From: an uncultured Cellvibrio sp.
Lineage (GTDB): Bacteria; Pseudomonadota; Gammaproteobacteria; Pseudomonadales; Cellvibrionaceae
NCBI GenBank assembly: GCA_946482345.1
Contig: CAMLRJ010000089.1
Span: forward strand, 1 to 9,560
Reading direction: 5' to 3'
DNA: 9,560 nucleotides
Of this stretch, positions 1 through 5,902 are shown in pieces (position 1 is the stretch's first letter; each line of letters starts with the position of its first letter). Both the position numbers and the translations under genes were made by a program. A model generated the notes under the pieces. The model saw only the letters and a list, made by a program, of their open reading frames with translations. It was not told the DNA's origin and ran no database searches.

Positions 1-1
1 T

Positions 2-256
2 ATCATTGTTGTAATGATTTTTACTATTACAAAACTTATGAACAAAAGTCTTGTCCCAATCAAAACTCTTGGAAAAGTGCTGCTATCAATTGGAGTCATT
101 TATTTAGCTGTGATGATTTTCCGTTTAATTTCAGGATTAACATATGCAGAAAACCATCCATGGCTCGGCGCCACAATTCCCGCTATCTTTCATATTGTTT
201 TAGCTTTTTTTATTTTATTAATCGGACATTTTCACTATAAATTTGGAACGCAATAG
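2..256 (+). CDS. Small membrane protein or C-terminal part of a longer one (5' end uncertain)
   Basis: This is an open frame of unknown function encoding a very hydrophobic protein. Counting from the ATG at 14 (80 residues), there are two likely membrane helices at about residues 21-40 and 51-71, joined by a short loop (TYAENHPWLG), with a positively charged N-terminal side and a short tail ending HYKFGTQ. The frame is still open at the left edge (codons from position 2). Neither candidate start, ATG at 14 or ATG at 38, has a visible Shine-Dalgarno sequence, so I suspect the gene begins outside the window. It ends 3 nt before the hydroxylase gene and is probably co-transcribed with it. It could be a helper subunit or simply an unrelated membrane protein. 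I recognise no family. Confidence 0.55.
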   Translation: MIVVMIFTITKLMNKSLVPIKTLGKVLLSIGVIYLAVMIFRLISGLTYAENHPWLGATIPAIFHIVLAFFILLIGHFHYKFGTQ

Positions 257-259
257 AAG

Positions 260-1141
260 ATGCCTAGCCTTAGATCCTGCCTGAAATGGACAACTTATCC
301 ATTTGTCATGTTGGCGAGTATCGGTATGTATTACGCTCTGATTGCCCAAGGGCTAAGTTTTACAGTAAGCAGTTTTGTTGCCGCGACTCTCTGTGGCCTT
401 GGGCTTATTACCCTGTTTGAAATTTTGCTTCCCTACCGCAAAGATTGGTCACCCAATATTGAAGAAATCAAAACAGATACTGTTTTCATGCTGCTAATTC
501 AAATAGCTTTGCCTAAATTACTCACGTTAGCCAGTGTCATGTATCTGGCAAATATTTTTCATGACGAAAGCAAAGATTCATTATGGCTTCATCATCTGCC
601 GTCATGGATTCAAATGCTGTTAATGATGTTTTTAGCAGATTTTTTTCGCTACTGGTTGCATCGAGCTTCTCATGAATGGCCGTTTCTTTGGCGATTTCAT
701 GCAGTCCATCACTCCGTACAAAAACTTTATTGGCTGAATGTAGGGCGATTTCATCCTATAGACAAATCACTCCAATTTTTTCTGGAATCACTGCCCTTTA
801 TATTGATAGGTGTATCTCAGGAAGTAATGGCACTCTATTTTGTTGTTTATGCTACAAAAGGCTTTTTTCAACATAGTAATGTCGATGTGAAGTTAGGCTG
901 GCTCAATTATATTATTAGCGGACCAGAATTGCATCGATGGCATCACTCCAAAAAAATAGAAGAATCCAACACAAACTATGGCAACAACATAATTTTATGG
1001 GACATAGTGTTTGGTACATTTTTTATGCCAAAATCAAAAGAAGTCAATGAACTTGGTTTAATAAACCGAGATTATCCCATCGGTTTTCTTGCACAAATGA
1101 AAAGCCCTTTCATGAAAGGCCTGGATAAATCCAATGAGTAA
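260..1141 (+). CDS. Fatty acid hydroxylase / sterol desaturase family membrane di-iron enzyme
   Basis: A 293-residue integral membrane protein of the fatty acid hydroxylase (sterol desaturase) superfamily, whose members use a histidine-bound di-iron centre, O2 and an electron donor to hydroxylate or desaturate lipid substrates. The histidine clusters are visible in order: HRASH at 134-138, HAVHH at 147-151, H165 (RFHP), H205 (QHSN) and HRWHH at 225-229. They are followed by NYG at 239-241 and the family-typical DIVFGTFF near 248-255. Hydrophobic segments lie at about 12-30, 34-57, 75-97, 117-132 and 172-198, and the histidine boxes face the cytoplasm in this family. The ATG at 260 has almost no Shine-Dalgarno site and lies 3 nt after the preceding stop, so coupling is likely. 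The stop overlaps the GH3 start by 8 nt. The substrate cannot be read from the sequence. Context suggests a hydrophobic acid or lipid that the GH3 enzyme also handles. The family call is firm and the role is inference. Confidence 0.92.
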   Translation: MPSLRSCLKWTTYPFVMLASIGMYYALIAQGLSFTVSSFVAATLCGLGLITLFEILLPYRKDWSPNIEEIKTDTVFMLLIQIALPKLLTLASVMYLANIFHDESKDSLWLHHLPSWIQMLLMMFLADFFRYWLHRASHEWPFLWRFHAVHHSVQKLYWLNVGRFHPIDKSLQFFLESLPFILIGVSQEVMALYFVVYATKGFFQHSNVDVKLGWLNYIISGPELHRWHHSKKIEESNTNYGNNIILWDIVFGTFFMPKSKEVNELGLINRDYPIGFLAQMKSPFMKGLDKSNE

Positions 1142-2804
1142 ATTTTTACTCGCGATAGCATTTTTTCTGTCCCCATTAAAAATGTTATGGGTAAAATATT
1201 TTACTTACAGAAGACTGGTTGCCAGCGCCATGTCCCCTGCACAAACTCAATTATCTCTTCTAAAATCCATACTGAAAAAACAAGAAAATACTGACTTAGG
1301 GAAACACTATGAATTTTCTTCAATCAAGAGCATGGACGACTACATTAATAGAATTCCTATACACGAATTTGATGATATTGGTCCCTTTATCGACAAACAG
1401 ATTAAATCCAATTCGAAATCTATTTTATCTGAAGAGCCAAAAATCTACGCAAAAACCAGTGGAACAACCAATCATTCGAAATTTATTCCCATTTCAAAAC
1501 AAACAATAGACGCTTATAAAAGAGCCCAATCTATATTCTCATACAAGCTCCATACTGAAGTACCGGGGATTTTTTCGGGGAAAGTATTGGCTATTGTTAG
1601 CCCGGCTATTGAAGGGTATATGAGCAATGGCATTCCCTATGGCTCCATGTCAGGAATGGTGTATCAGAACATGCCGAAAATTGTATTGGCAAAATATGTT
1701 TTACATCCTCATATATTTAACATCGAAAACTATGATACGAAATATAAGCTGATCGCAGCTCTTGCTTTGTATGAATCTAATATTAGTTGCATAGCAACCG
1801 CTAACCCTTCGACGCTAGTAAAAATTATCGAAATTGTTCAATCAGAGATTGATAAGATTATCGAGTTCGTTGACTCAGGGAATATCAGCTCACTTCAATT
1901 AGAGTTGAGCAGTGAGGCGCTAAAACTTTTTTCGAATTATCGCCCTAACCCCAAAAGAGCAAAACAACTTCTTCAATTAAAAGAAGCCAGCACATTATTA
2001 TTTTCCACTTTATGGCCAAGACTGTCGGCAATAGTCACCTGGACTTGCGGCAACTGTTCACTCTATTTACCGAAAATAAGAAGCCAGCTACAGGATCATC
2101 AAAAAATTATTGAAATGGGTTATTTATCCAGCGAATTCAGAGGCACCATCACTATAGATTGTATGAAAAACCTAGGCGTGCCCACGCTGGAAGATAATTT
2201 TTTTGAGTTTTCTCCAGTTACGGATTGGAATGAAGGAAACAAAAAAACGTTTCTTTTACACGAACTACAACTTGGCAAGCAGTACTACATAATCGTCACA
2301 ACAGCCAACGGTTTATATCGATACTTTATCAATGACATAATCGAGGTTACTGGCTATTTCCATAAGACACCAACTATTGCCTTTGTACAGAAAGGAAAAG
2401 GTATTACCAATATTACTGGTGAGAAACTATATGAATCCCAATTGATTTCAGCTTTCACATCAACCAGTGATTACCTGGGTATATCAGTAGATTTTTTCAT
2501 TATGCTAGCCGATGAAAAAAAATTTTCATATCAACTCTACCTTGAAACAAATAACAATGTTGATATTCAGATGTTCACTGACACACTGCAAAACAACTTG
2601 AAAAAATCCAATATTGAATTTGAATCAAAATTACAAAGCAAAAGAATATCGCTTGAAACAACCAAATTACTGAAAAAGGGAACCTACGACACTTACAAAG
2701 CACATTGCGTTAATTCCGGTCAGCGAGAAGGGCAATTTAAAGTTATAAAATTGCAATATCGATCAAATGTTAGCTTCCCTTTTGATGAATTTACAGCCTC
2801 ATGA
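1134..2804 (+). CDS. GH3 family (auxin-responsive promoter-like) acyl acid-amido synthetase
   Basis: A 556-residue member of the GH3 branch of adenylate-forming enzymes. Plant GH3 proteins activate a carboxylic acid such as jasmonate or auxin with ATP and transfer the acyl group to an amino acid; bacterial members are largely uncharacterised. Visible motifs are the ATP loop KTSGTTNHSKFIPIS at 107-121, YLSSE at 330-334 (plant YASSE), YRYFIND at 395-401 (plant YRxGD; D401 is the ATP-ribose candidate), GEKL at 429-432 near the hinge to the C-terminal domain, and GTYDTYK plus GQFK at 516-522 and 533-536. The length fits the family. Residues 3-20 are unusually hydrophobic and may dock the enzyme on the membrane. 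There is an 8-nt overlap with the hydroxylase gene upstream (ATGAGTAA) and a 4-nt overlap (ATGA) with the next gene, and no strong ribosome site of its own. The acyl and amine substrates are unknown. Confidence 0.9.
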   Translation: MSKFLLAIAFFLSPLKMLWVKYFTYRRLVASAMSPAQTQLSLLKSILKKQENTDLGKHYEFSSIKSMDDYINRIPIHEFDDIGPFIDKQIKSNSKSILSEEPKIYAKTSGTTNHSKFIPISKQTIDAYKRAQSIFSYKLHTEVPGIFSGKVLAIVSPAIEGYMSNGIPYGSMSGMVYQNMPKIVLAKYVLHPHIFNIENYDTKYKLIAALALYESNISCIATANPSTLVKIIEIVQSEIDKIIEFVDSGNISSLQLELSSEALKLFSNYRPNPKRAKQLLQLKEASTLLFSTLWPRLSAIVTWTCGNCSLYLPKIRSQLQDHQKIIEMGYLSSEFRGTITIDCMKNLGVPTLEDNFFEFSPVTDWNEGNKKTFLLHELQLGKQYYIIVTTANGLYRYFINDIIEVTGYFHKTPTIAFVQKGKGITNITGEKLYESQLISAFTSTSDYLGISVDFFIMLADEKKFSYQLYLETNNNVDIQMFTDTLQNNLKKSNIEFESKLQSKRISLETTKLLKKGTYDTYKAHCVNSGQREGQFKVIKLQYRSNVSFPFDEFTAS

Positions 2805-3898
2805 AAATTAACAGCATTAATTTATCCAAATTGGAAATACCATTTAAAACCTCATTCAAGCATGCAGCGGCTGAGCGGCAGGTTACTGAAACGGTTATAG
2901 CTAAAGTTATAGACTCAAATAATTTATGTGGTTATGGAGAGGGCTGCCCTCGGCTTTATGTAACCGGTGAAACAATAGATTCTTGCATTGAGTTCATTTC
3001 AGACAACCAACATATAATACAAAACATTAACTCAATAAATTCACTAATTGATTACGTATCCAACAATGAGAATTTAATAGATACAAATCCAGCAGCATGG
3101 TGCTCGATAGAAATAGCAATATTGGATTTATTAGCTAAACAAGAAAACATAACGGTTGAGCAACTCCTCGGCATTCCTGAAATATGCGGTGAATTTTACT
3201 ACAGTGCAATACTGGGAATTTCAGGCGAAGCCACATTCCAACAATATCTTTTTCAATATGTTCAGATGGGATTTACAGATTTCAAAATTAAAATTTCTGG
3301 CAATGCGGAACATGATAACTCTAGATTGCAAGCCATATACAAGGCTTGTGAAAATCCAAAAATCAGGCTGGATGCAAACAATCTGTTTTTGTCAGACAAA
3401 GAAGCTATTGATTACCTGAATAACTTAGATGCCTATTTTTGGGCAATTGAAGAACCAATCGTTTCAAAAAATTCATCGGCACTACAAAAGCTATCAGAGA
3501 AAATTGAAAGCAAAATTATTCTTGATGAAAGCTTTCTCACAATCAGGGATCTGGATAAGTTTTCCACATCCACAGGTAAATGGATAATCAATATTCGCAT
3601 TTCAAAAATGGGGGGCCTACTGCGCTCTTTGAAACTTGCCAAATCTTGCGAAGAAAAATCCATGCCTTTTATAATCGGCTCGCAAGTTGGTGAAACCAGT
3701 ATTTTAACCAGAGCCGCCCTTTCTCTGGCTAACGCTTATAGAAACACTCTCGTTGCACAAGAAGGGGCATATGCAACACACTTATTGGAAAGGGATATAA
3801 CATCAAAACCGATTATGTTTGGCACGAAGGGGGCTGTTAATTTCACGCCATCAATAACCTCAGGCTGGGGACTGGATTTAATTCAGAATATTACATGA
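2801..3898 (+). CDS. Enolase-superfamily enzyme, muconate lactonizing / dipeptide epimerase-like
   Basis: A 365-residue enolase-superfamily protein of the muconate lactonizing enzyme subgroup, which includes L-Ala-D/L-Glu epimerases, N-succinylamino acid racemases and o-succinylbenzoate synthases. These abstract a proton alpha to a carboxylate using lysines and Mg2+. The N-terminal capping domain spans about 1-125 and the barrel follows. The active-site set is complete: KIK at 162-164, metal ligands D191 (RLDANN), E218 (AIEEPI) and D242 (ILDES), and K269 (RISKMGG) as the opposite-face lysine. Dipeptide epimerases usually carry DxD on the last strand; here the nearest equivalent is ERD at 330-332, preceded by GSQVGETS at 293-300, so dipeptide specificity is doubtful. 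The gene overlaps GH3 and the GNAT gene by 4 nt each (ATGA) with no clear ribosome site, so it is probably translated by re-initiation. In this context it may act on the GH3 amide product; that is inference. Confidence 0.87.
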   Translation: MKINSINLSKLEIPFKTSFKHAAAERQVTETVIAKVIDSNNLCGYGEGCPRLYVTGETIDSCIEFISDNQHIIQNINSINSLIDYVSNNENLIDTNPAAWCSIEIAILDLLAKQENITVEQLLGIPEICGEFYYSAILGISGEATFQQYLFQYVQMGFTDFKIKISGNAEHDNSRLQAIYKACENPKIRLDANNLFLSDKEAIDYLNNLDAYFWAIEEPIVSKNSSALQKLSEKIESKIILDESFLTIRDLDKFSTSTGKWIINIRISKMGGLLRSLKLAKSCEEKSMPFIIGSQVGETSILTRAALSLANAYRNTLVAQEGAYATHLLERDITSKPIMFGTKGAVNFTPSITSGWGLDLIQNIT

Positions 3899-4353
3899 AT
3901 ATTATCGACTTACGCACCGCCACTCACCACATCCCAACACTGGCAAAATGGCACCATGATGAATGGTCTTATTTGAATCCAGGTGGCAGTGTTGAAAAAC
4001 GCATTGAGAAAATGCGGACTTATCTGGGTGAAAATTTAATTCCCACCATGTTGATTGCAATTGAAGGTGATGAAGTCTTGGGATCAGCGGCTTTGATTGC
4101 GTCTGATATGGATACCAAACCTGAATTATCACCTTGGTTGGCTAATGTTTATGTAAGAGCTGATAAACGCGGCTTGGGCGTTGGCGCTAAATTAGTAAAA
4201 TCAATTATGGATTTGGCCAAACAAAACCGATTGCCTCGAATTTATTTATTCACACCGGATCAGGAAAAATTTTACGCAAAAATGGGATGGAAAATACTCT
4301 CTAAAGAAAATTATCGCAATTCACTTGTTACCATTATGCAATTGGATTTTTAG
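3895..4353 (+). CDS. GNAT family N-acetyltransferase
   Basis: A 152-residue single-domain GNAT acyltransferase that would move an acetyl group from acetyl-CoA to an amine. The acetyl-CoA pyrophosphate loop is clear: YVRADKRGLGVGAKL, with R92-x-x-G95-x-G97 fitting the Q/RxxGxG/A motif. It follows strand beta 4 (WLANVYVRAD), and the late FYAKMGW at 126-132 carries the tyrosine (Y127) that often acts as general acid. The N-terminal half (WHHDEWSYLNPGGS, 19-32) would form the acceptor pocket. The start ATG overlaps the stop of the epimerase-like gene in an ATGA, so it is coupled to that gene, and the VOC gene follows after 9 nt. Its acceptor is unknown. It could modify or detoxify the pathway product, or be an unrelated passenger. 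Family assignment is firm. Confidence 0.9.
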   Translation: MNIIDLRTATHHIPTLAKWHHDEWSYLNPGGSVEKRIEKMRTYLGENLIPTMLIAIEGDEVLGSAALIASDMDTKPELSPWLANVYVRADKRGLGVGAKLVKSIMDLAKQNRLPRIYLFTPDQEKFYAKMGWKILSKENYRNSLVTIMQLDF

Positions 4354-4357
4354 GAGA
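4352..4357 (+). promoter_or_regulatory. Strong ribosome binding site of the VOC gene
   Basis: AGGAGA shares its first two bases with the TAG stop codon of the GNAT gene and sits 5 nt before the ATG at 4363. It is the first strong Shine-Dalgarno site in the gene train and contrasts with the overlapped, weakly primed upstream genes. The zinc-ribbon gene has an almost identical leader (AGGAGA, then CAATA, then ATG). Confidence 0.8.
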
Positions 4358-4362
4358 AAATA

Positions 4363-4731
4363 ATGCCAAATCCTGTAGGTTGGTTTGAAATTTATGTTGA
4401 TGATATGCAGCGTGCGAAAAAATTTTACGAAGGTGTTTTTCAATCACGACTCACGAAACTGGAATCATCCAATATTGAAATGTGGGGCTTCCCTCTGAAC
4501 ATGAGGCAACCAGGCACCTCCGGTAGTCTTGTGCATATTCCAGGATTTCCTGCTGGCAGAAACAGCACTGTCGTTTATTTTAGCTGCAAGGATTGTTCGA
4601 CAGAGGAAAAACGAATTGTAGAGTTTGGCGGTCGCATTGAAAAAACCAAATTCTCAATTGGGCAATTTGGTTTTATCACACTGGCATACGACACTGAAGG
4701 TAATATGATTGGTTTGCACTCAATGCAATAA
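4363..4731 (+). CDS. VOC / glyoxalase-bleomycin resistance fold protein
   Basis: A 122-residue protein of the vicinal oxygen chelate superfamily, in the branch typified by a PVGWFEI...DDMQRAKKFYEGVF start (residues 4-27). One beta-alpha-beta-beta-beta module covers about 4-60 and the second about 65-120, ending in the characteristic DTEGNMIGLHS (110-120). Candidate metal or ligand residues are E9 and H119; the classical glyoxalase I ligand set is not evident, so I would not call it lactoylglutathione lyase. Members of this branch include small dioxygenases, isomerases, antibiotic-binding proteins and many of unknown role. It has its own strong AGGAGA site overlapping the stop of the GNAT gene and is followed after 29 nt by the zinc-ribbon gene. 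It may act on a product of the upstream cluster, but nothing in the sequence proves that. Confidence 0.87.
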   Translation: MPNPVGWFEIYVDDMQRAKKFYEGVFQSRLTKLESSNIEMWGFPLNMRQPGTSGSLVHIPGFPAGRNSTVVYFSCKDCSTEEKRIVEFGGRIEKTKFSIGQFGFITLAYDTEGNMIGLHSMQ

Positions 4732-4749
4732 TCAGCATTACTATTTTTC

Positions 4750-4755
4750 AGGAGA
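4750..4755 (+). promoter_or_regulatory. Strong ribosome binding site of the zinc-ribbon gene
   Basis: AGGAGA lies 5 nt before the ATG at 4761 and fixes that start. The leader is nearly a copy of the one before the VOC gene (a T-run, AGGAGA, AATA, ATG), which suggests a shared translation level for these two genes. Confidence 0.75.
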
Positions 4756-4760
4756 CAATA

Positions 4761-5120
4761 ATGGATCAATTTCGCCATGCTGCTGACGCCGCTATTCATG
4801 CTGAATTGCAAAAATCATCGCAGGATAATTCCCGTAAATCAGAAAATCTAGAATCTCGCATTGATTTATTGGAGAAAAAATATTCCAAACTATCCGATGC
4901 CACTGAAGCCATGTGGCAAATATTGCAAAACAAACTTGCTCTTGATGATGACTCACTCAGAAAAGAGATAGCCTTAACTATCGAGAAAAAAGCCACGCGT
5001 AAAACACCCAAAGCGCAATGTCATAAATGCCAACAAACCAGCCCCATTACAACAGGTAAATGTATTTATTGCGGAACAGCCTTTACCAATTTACTACCGC
5101 GAGACCCATTTGATTTTTAA
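4761..5120 (+). CDS. Small coiled-coil protein with C-terminal zinc ribbon, function unknown
   Basis: A 119-residue soluble protein that I do not recognise. Residues about 10-75 are rich in Glu, Lys, Ser and Leu with heptad-like spacing (LESRIDLLEKKYSKL at 30-44 and the Leu-rich stretch after it), predicting a helical coiled coil. A basic linker (KKATRKTPK, 76-84) leads to a probable zinc ribbon with paired cysteines C87/C90 and C101/C104 (CHKC and CIYC), then a short acidic tail ending DPFDF. This layout suggests a dimer or oligomer binding a protein or nucleic acid partner, but no activity can be inferred. It has a strong ribosome site and ends 4 nt before the convergent vapC stop, with no room for a separate terminator. 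It is probably the last gene of the + strand train. Confidence 0.8.
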   Translation: MDQFRHAADAAIHAELQKSSQDNSRKSENLESRIDLLEKKYSKLSDATEAMWQILQNKLALDDDSLRKEIALTIEKKATRKTPKAQCHKCQQTSPITTGKCIYCGTAFTNLLPRDPFDF

Positions 5121-5124
5121 AAAA

Positions 5125-5526
5125 CTACTCCACCCAATTTTCCATGCGCAAACCGGTCACTCTTTCAAACTCTCTCAAATTATTGGTTACTAAAATTAAA
5201 CCTTCGCTGCGTGCATGCCCGGCGATATGCAAATCATTAACACCAATCATTTTTCCTGATTGCTCTAACTCAGCACGAATATTACCGTAATGCGCTGCTG
5301 CTTTTGTATCGTAATCCAACACCACAAGACGCGATGTAAAATCTTCCACTAACCGTAAATTTTTTTCAGTTTGCTCGCTTTTTTCTGCTCCATGAATTAA
5401 TTCAGCAAGAGTAATGGAGCTAATCGCAAGCTGCCCCGAATGACGATTAAAGGTTTCCAGTGCACTGACCGGCTTGCGTTTGATTACATAAATTACAATA
5501 TTGGTATCCAACAAATATTTCAGCAC
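5125..5526 (-). CDS. vapC: VapC-type PIN-domain ribonuclease toxin
   Basis: A 133-residue PIN-domain protein and the toxin half of a type II toxin-antitoxin pair; VapC toxins are Mg2+-dependent RNases that cut specific structured RNAs, often initiator tRNA or rRNA. The acidic site is intact: D7 (LLDTNI), E42 (LAELIHG) and D98 (VNDLHIAGHA), followed by the VTNNLREF motif at 113-120, where N116 replaces the fourth acidic residue as is common in this VapC branch. The C-terminus (GLRMENWVE) is also typical. The start is a GTG at 5526, chosen because the family begins MLKYLLDTN and a GGGAG site (complement of 5536-5540) lies 9 nt upstream. It is 17 nt downstream of vapB, in one operon, and convergent with the zinc-ribbon gene. 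It looks complete and active. Confidence 0.93.
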   Translation of the reverse strand: MLKYLLDTNIVIYVIKRKPVSALETFNRHSGQLAISSITLAELIHGAEKSEQTEKNLRLVEDFTSRLVVLDYDTKAAAHYGNIRAELEQSGKMIGVNDLHIAGHARSEGLILVTNNLREFERVTGLRMENWVE

Positions 5527-5543
5527 TACACTGATCTCCCGAA

Positions 5544-5777
5544 TTAAAAATCTTCCCTTTTTGATTGCTCTTGTGAAGCACGCTCTGTCATAAAATCATC
5601 AGAAACATGATCGTCAGACAAGAAAAAACTGTCCCAGGTTTTATTGATTGGCGACAAAATTCGATCCTCTCCCACTACACGTACCAGGACTTTTTTTACA
5701 CCTTCCGGAAAACGGGAATCGGCAGGTAATCGAACCGACTGGGTGCGGTTATTGATGAACACTGAACCTACAGACAT
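5544..5777 (-). CDS. vapB: VapB antitoxin, AbrB/SpoVT-type DNA-binding protein
   Basis: A 77-residue antitoxin that would bind and block VapC and repress the vapBC promoter with it. The N-terminal swapped-hairpin (AbrB-like) DNA-binding domain is recognisable in [20 protein letters not shown] (5-24 in this numbering) and continues to [11 protein letters not shown]. The C-terminal part, with [20 protein letters not shown], is the usual toxin-wrapping tail. I start at the ATG at 5777 rather than the in-frame TTG at 5789: a GGAGG site lies 5 nt before that ATG, and the family begins [10 protein letters not shown]. The stop is 17 nt before the GTG of vapC. An inverted repeat just upstream is the likely autoregulatory operator. 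Confidence 0.92.
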   Translation of the reverse strand: MSVGSVFINNRTQSVRLPADSRFPEGVKKVLVRVVGEDRILSPINKTWDSFFLSDDHVSDDFMTERASQEQSKREDF

Positions 5778-5782
5778 GGCAA

Positions 5783-5787
5783 CCTCC
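5783..5787 (-). promoter_or_regulatory. Ribosome binding site that fixes the vapB start
   Basis: GGAGG on the minus strand sits 5 nt before the ATG at 5777. It excludes the longer TTG reading at 5789, because the site would then lie inside the coding region. Confidence 0.75.
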
Positions 5788-5792
5788 AACTA

Positions 5793-5807
5793 TATACATC
5801 AGGTATA
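5793..5807. promoter_or_regulatory. Inverted repeat, likely VapB/VapBC operator
   Basis: TATAC-ATCAG-GTATA is a perfect 5-bp inverted repeat around a 5-bp centre, placed 16 bp upstream of the vapB ATG and over the proposed -10. AbrB-type antitoxins bind short palindromes at their own promoters, so an operator role fits. Assignment is by position and symmetry only. Confidence 0.5.
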
Positions 5808-5822
5808 CAGCATCTTAGCCAA
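5793..5822 (-). promoter_or_regulatory. Possible sigma-70 promoter for vapBC
   Basis: On the minus strand a TTGGCT (complement of 5817-5822) is followed after 18 nt by TGTATA (complement of 5793-5798), a fair match to -35 and -10 elements. The -10 lies inside the inverted repeat described separately, as expected for an autoregulated toxin-antitoxin promoter. Transcription would begin close to the vapB ribosome site. The match is suggestive only. Confidence 0.35.
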
Positions 5823-5842
5823 GCTCATCAGGTTAGCCAAGC
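5797..5842. repeat. Two interleaved direct repeats in the vapB-ilvD intergenic region
   Basis: CATCAGGT occurs at 5797-5804 and 5826-5833 (29 bp apart). TTAGCCAAGC occurs at 5815-5824 and 5833-5842 (18 bp apart). All copies are exact. The second copies overlap by one base, so the second unit reads CATCAGGTTAGCCAAGC. The first CATCAGGT lies within the inverted repeat at the vapB promoter. They may be extra antitoxin sites, a regulator site for ilvD, or traces of a small local duplication. Confidence 0.6.
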
Positions 5843-5902
5843 ACTTGTTAACTTCTGCTACCATGAGCGTCTTTCCCTGCACCAATAGAATTCGAGGTTT
5901 GT

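Noticed and set aside
3433..3663. Minus-strand 76-codon frame in the epimerase-like gene
   Set aside because: It is antisense to a clear enzyme with intact active-site motifs and has no ribosome site or recognisable domain.
4363..4731. Calling the VOC protein glyoxalase I or a bleomycin resistance protein
   Set aside because: The glyoxalase I metal-ligand set is not evident and the fold covers many functions, so only the superfamily is supported.
5863..5902. Possible leader peptide for ilvD beginning ATGAGCGTC
   Set aside because: It has no run of Ile, Val or Leu codons and no terminator/antiterminator hairpins, and it continues into ilvD out of frame, so attenuation is not supported.
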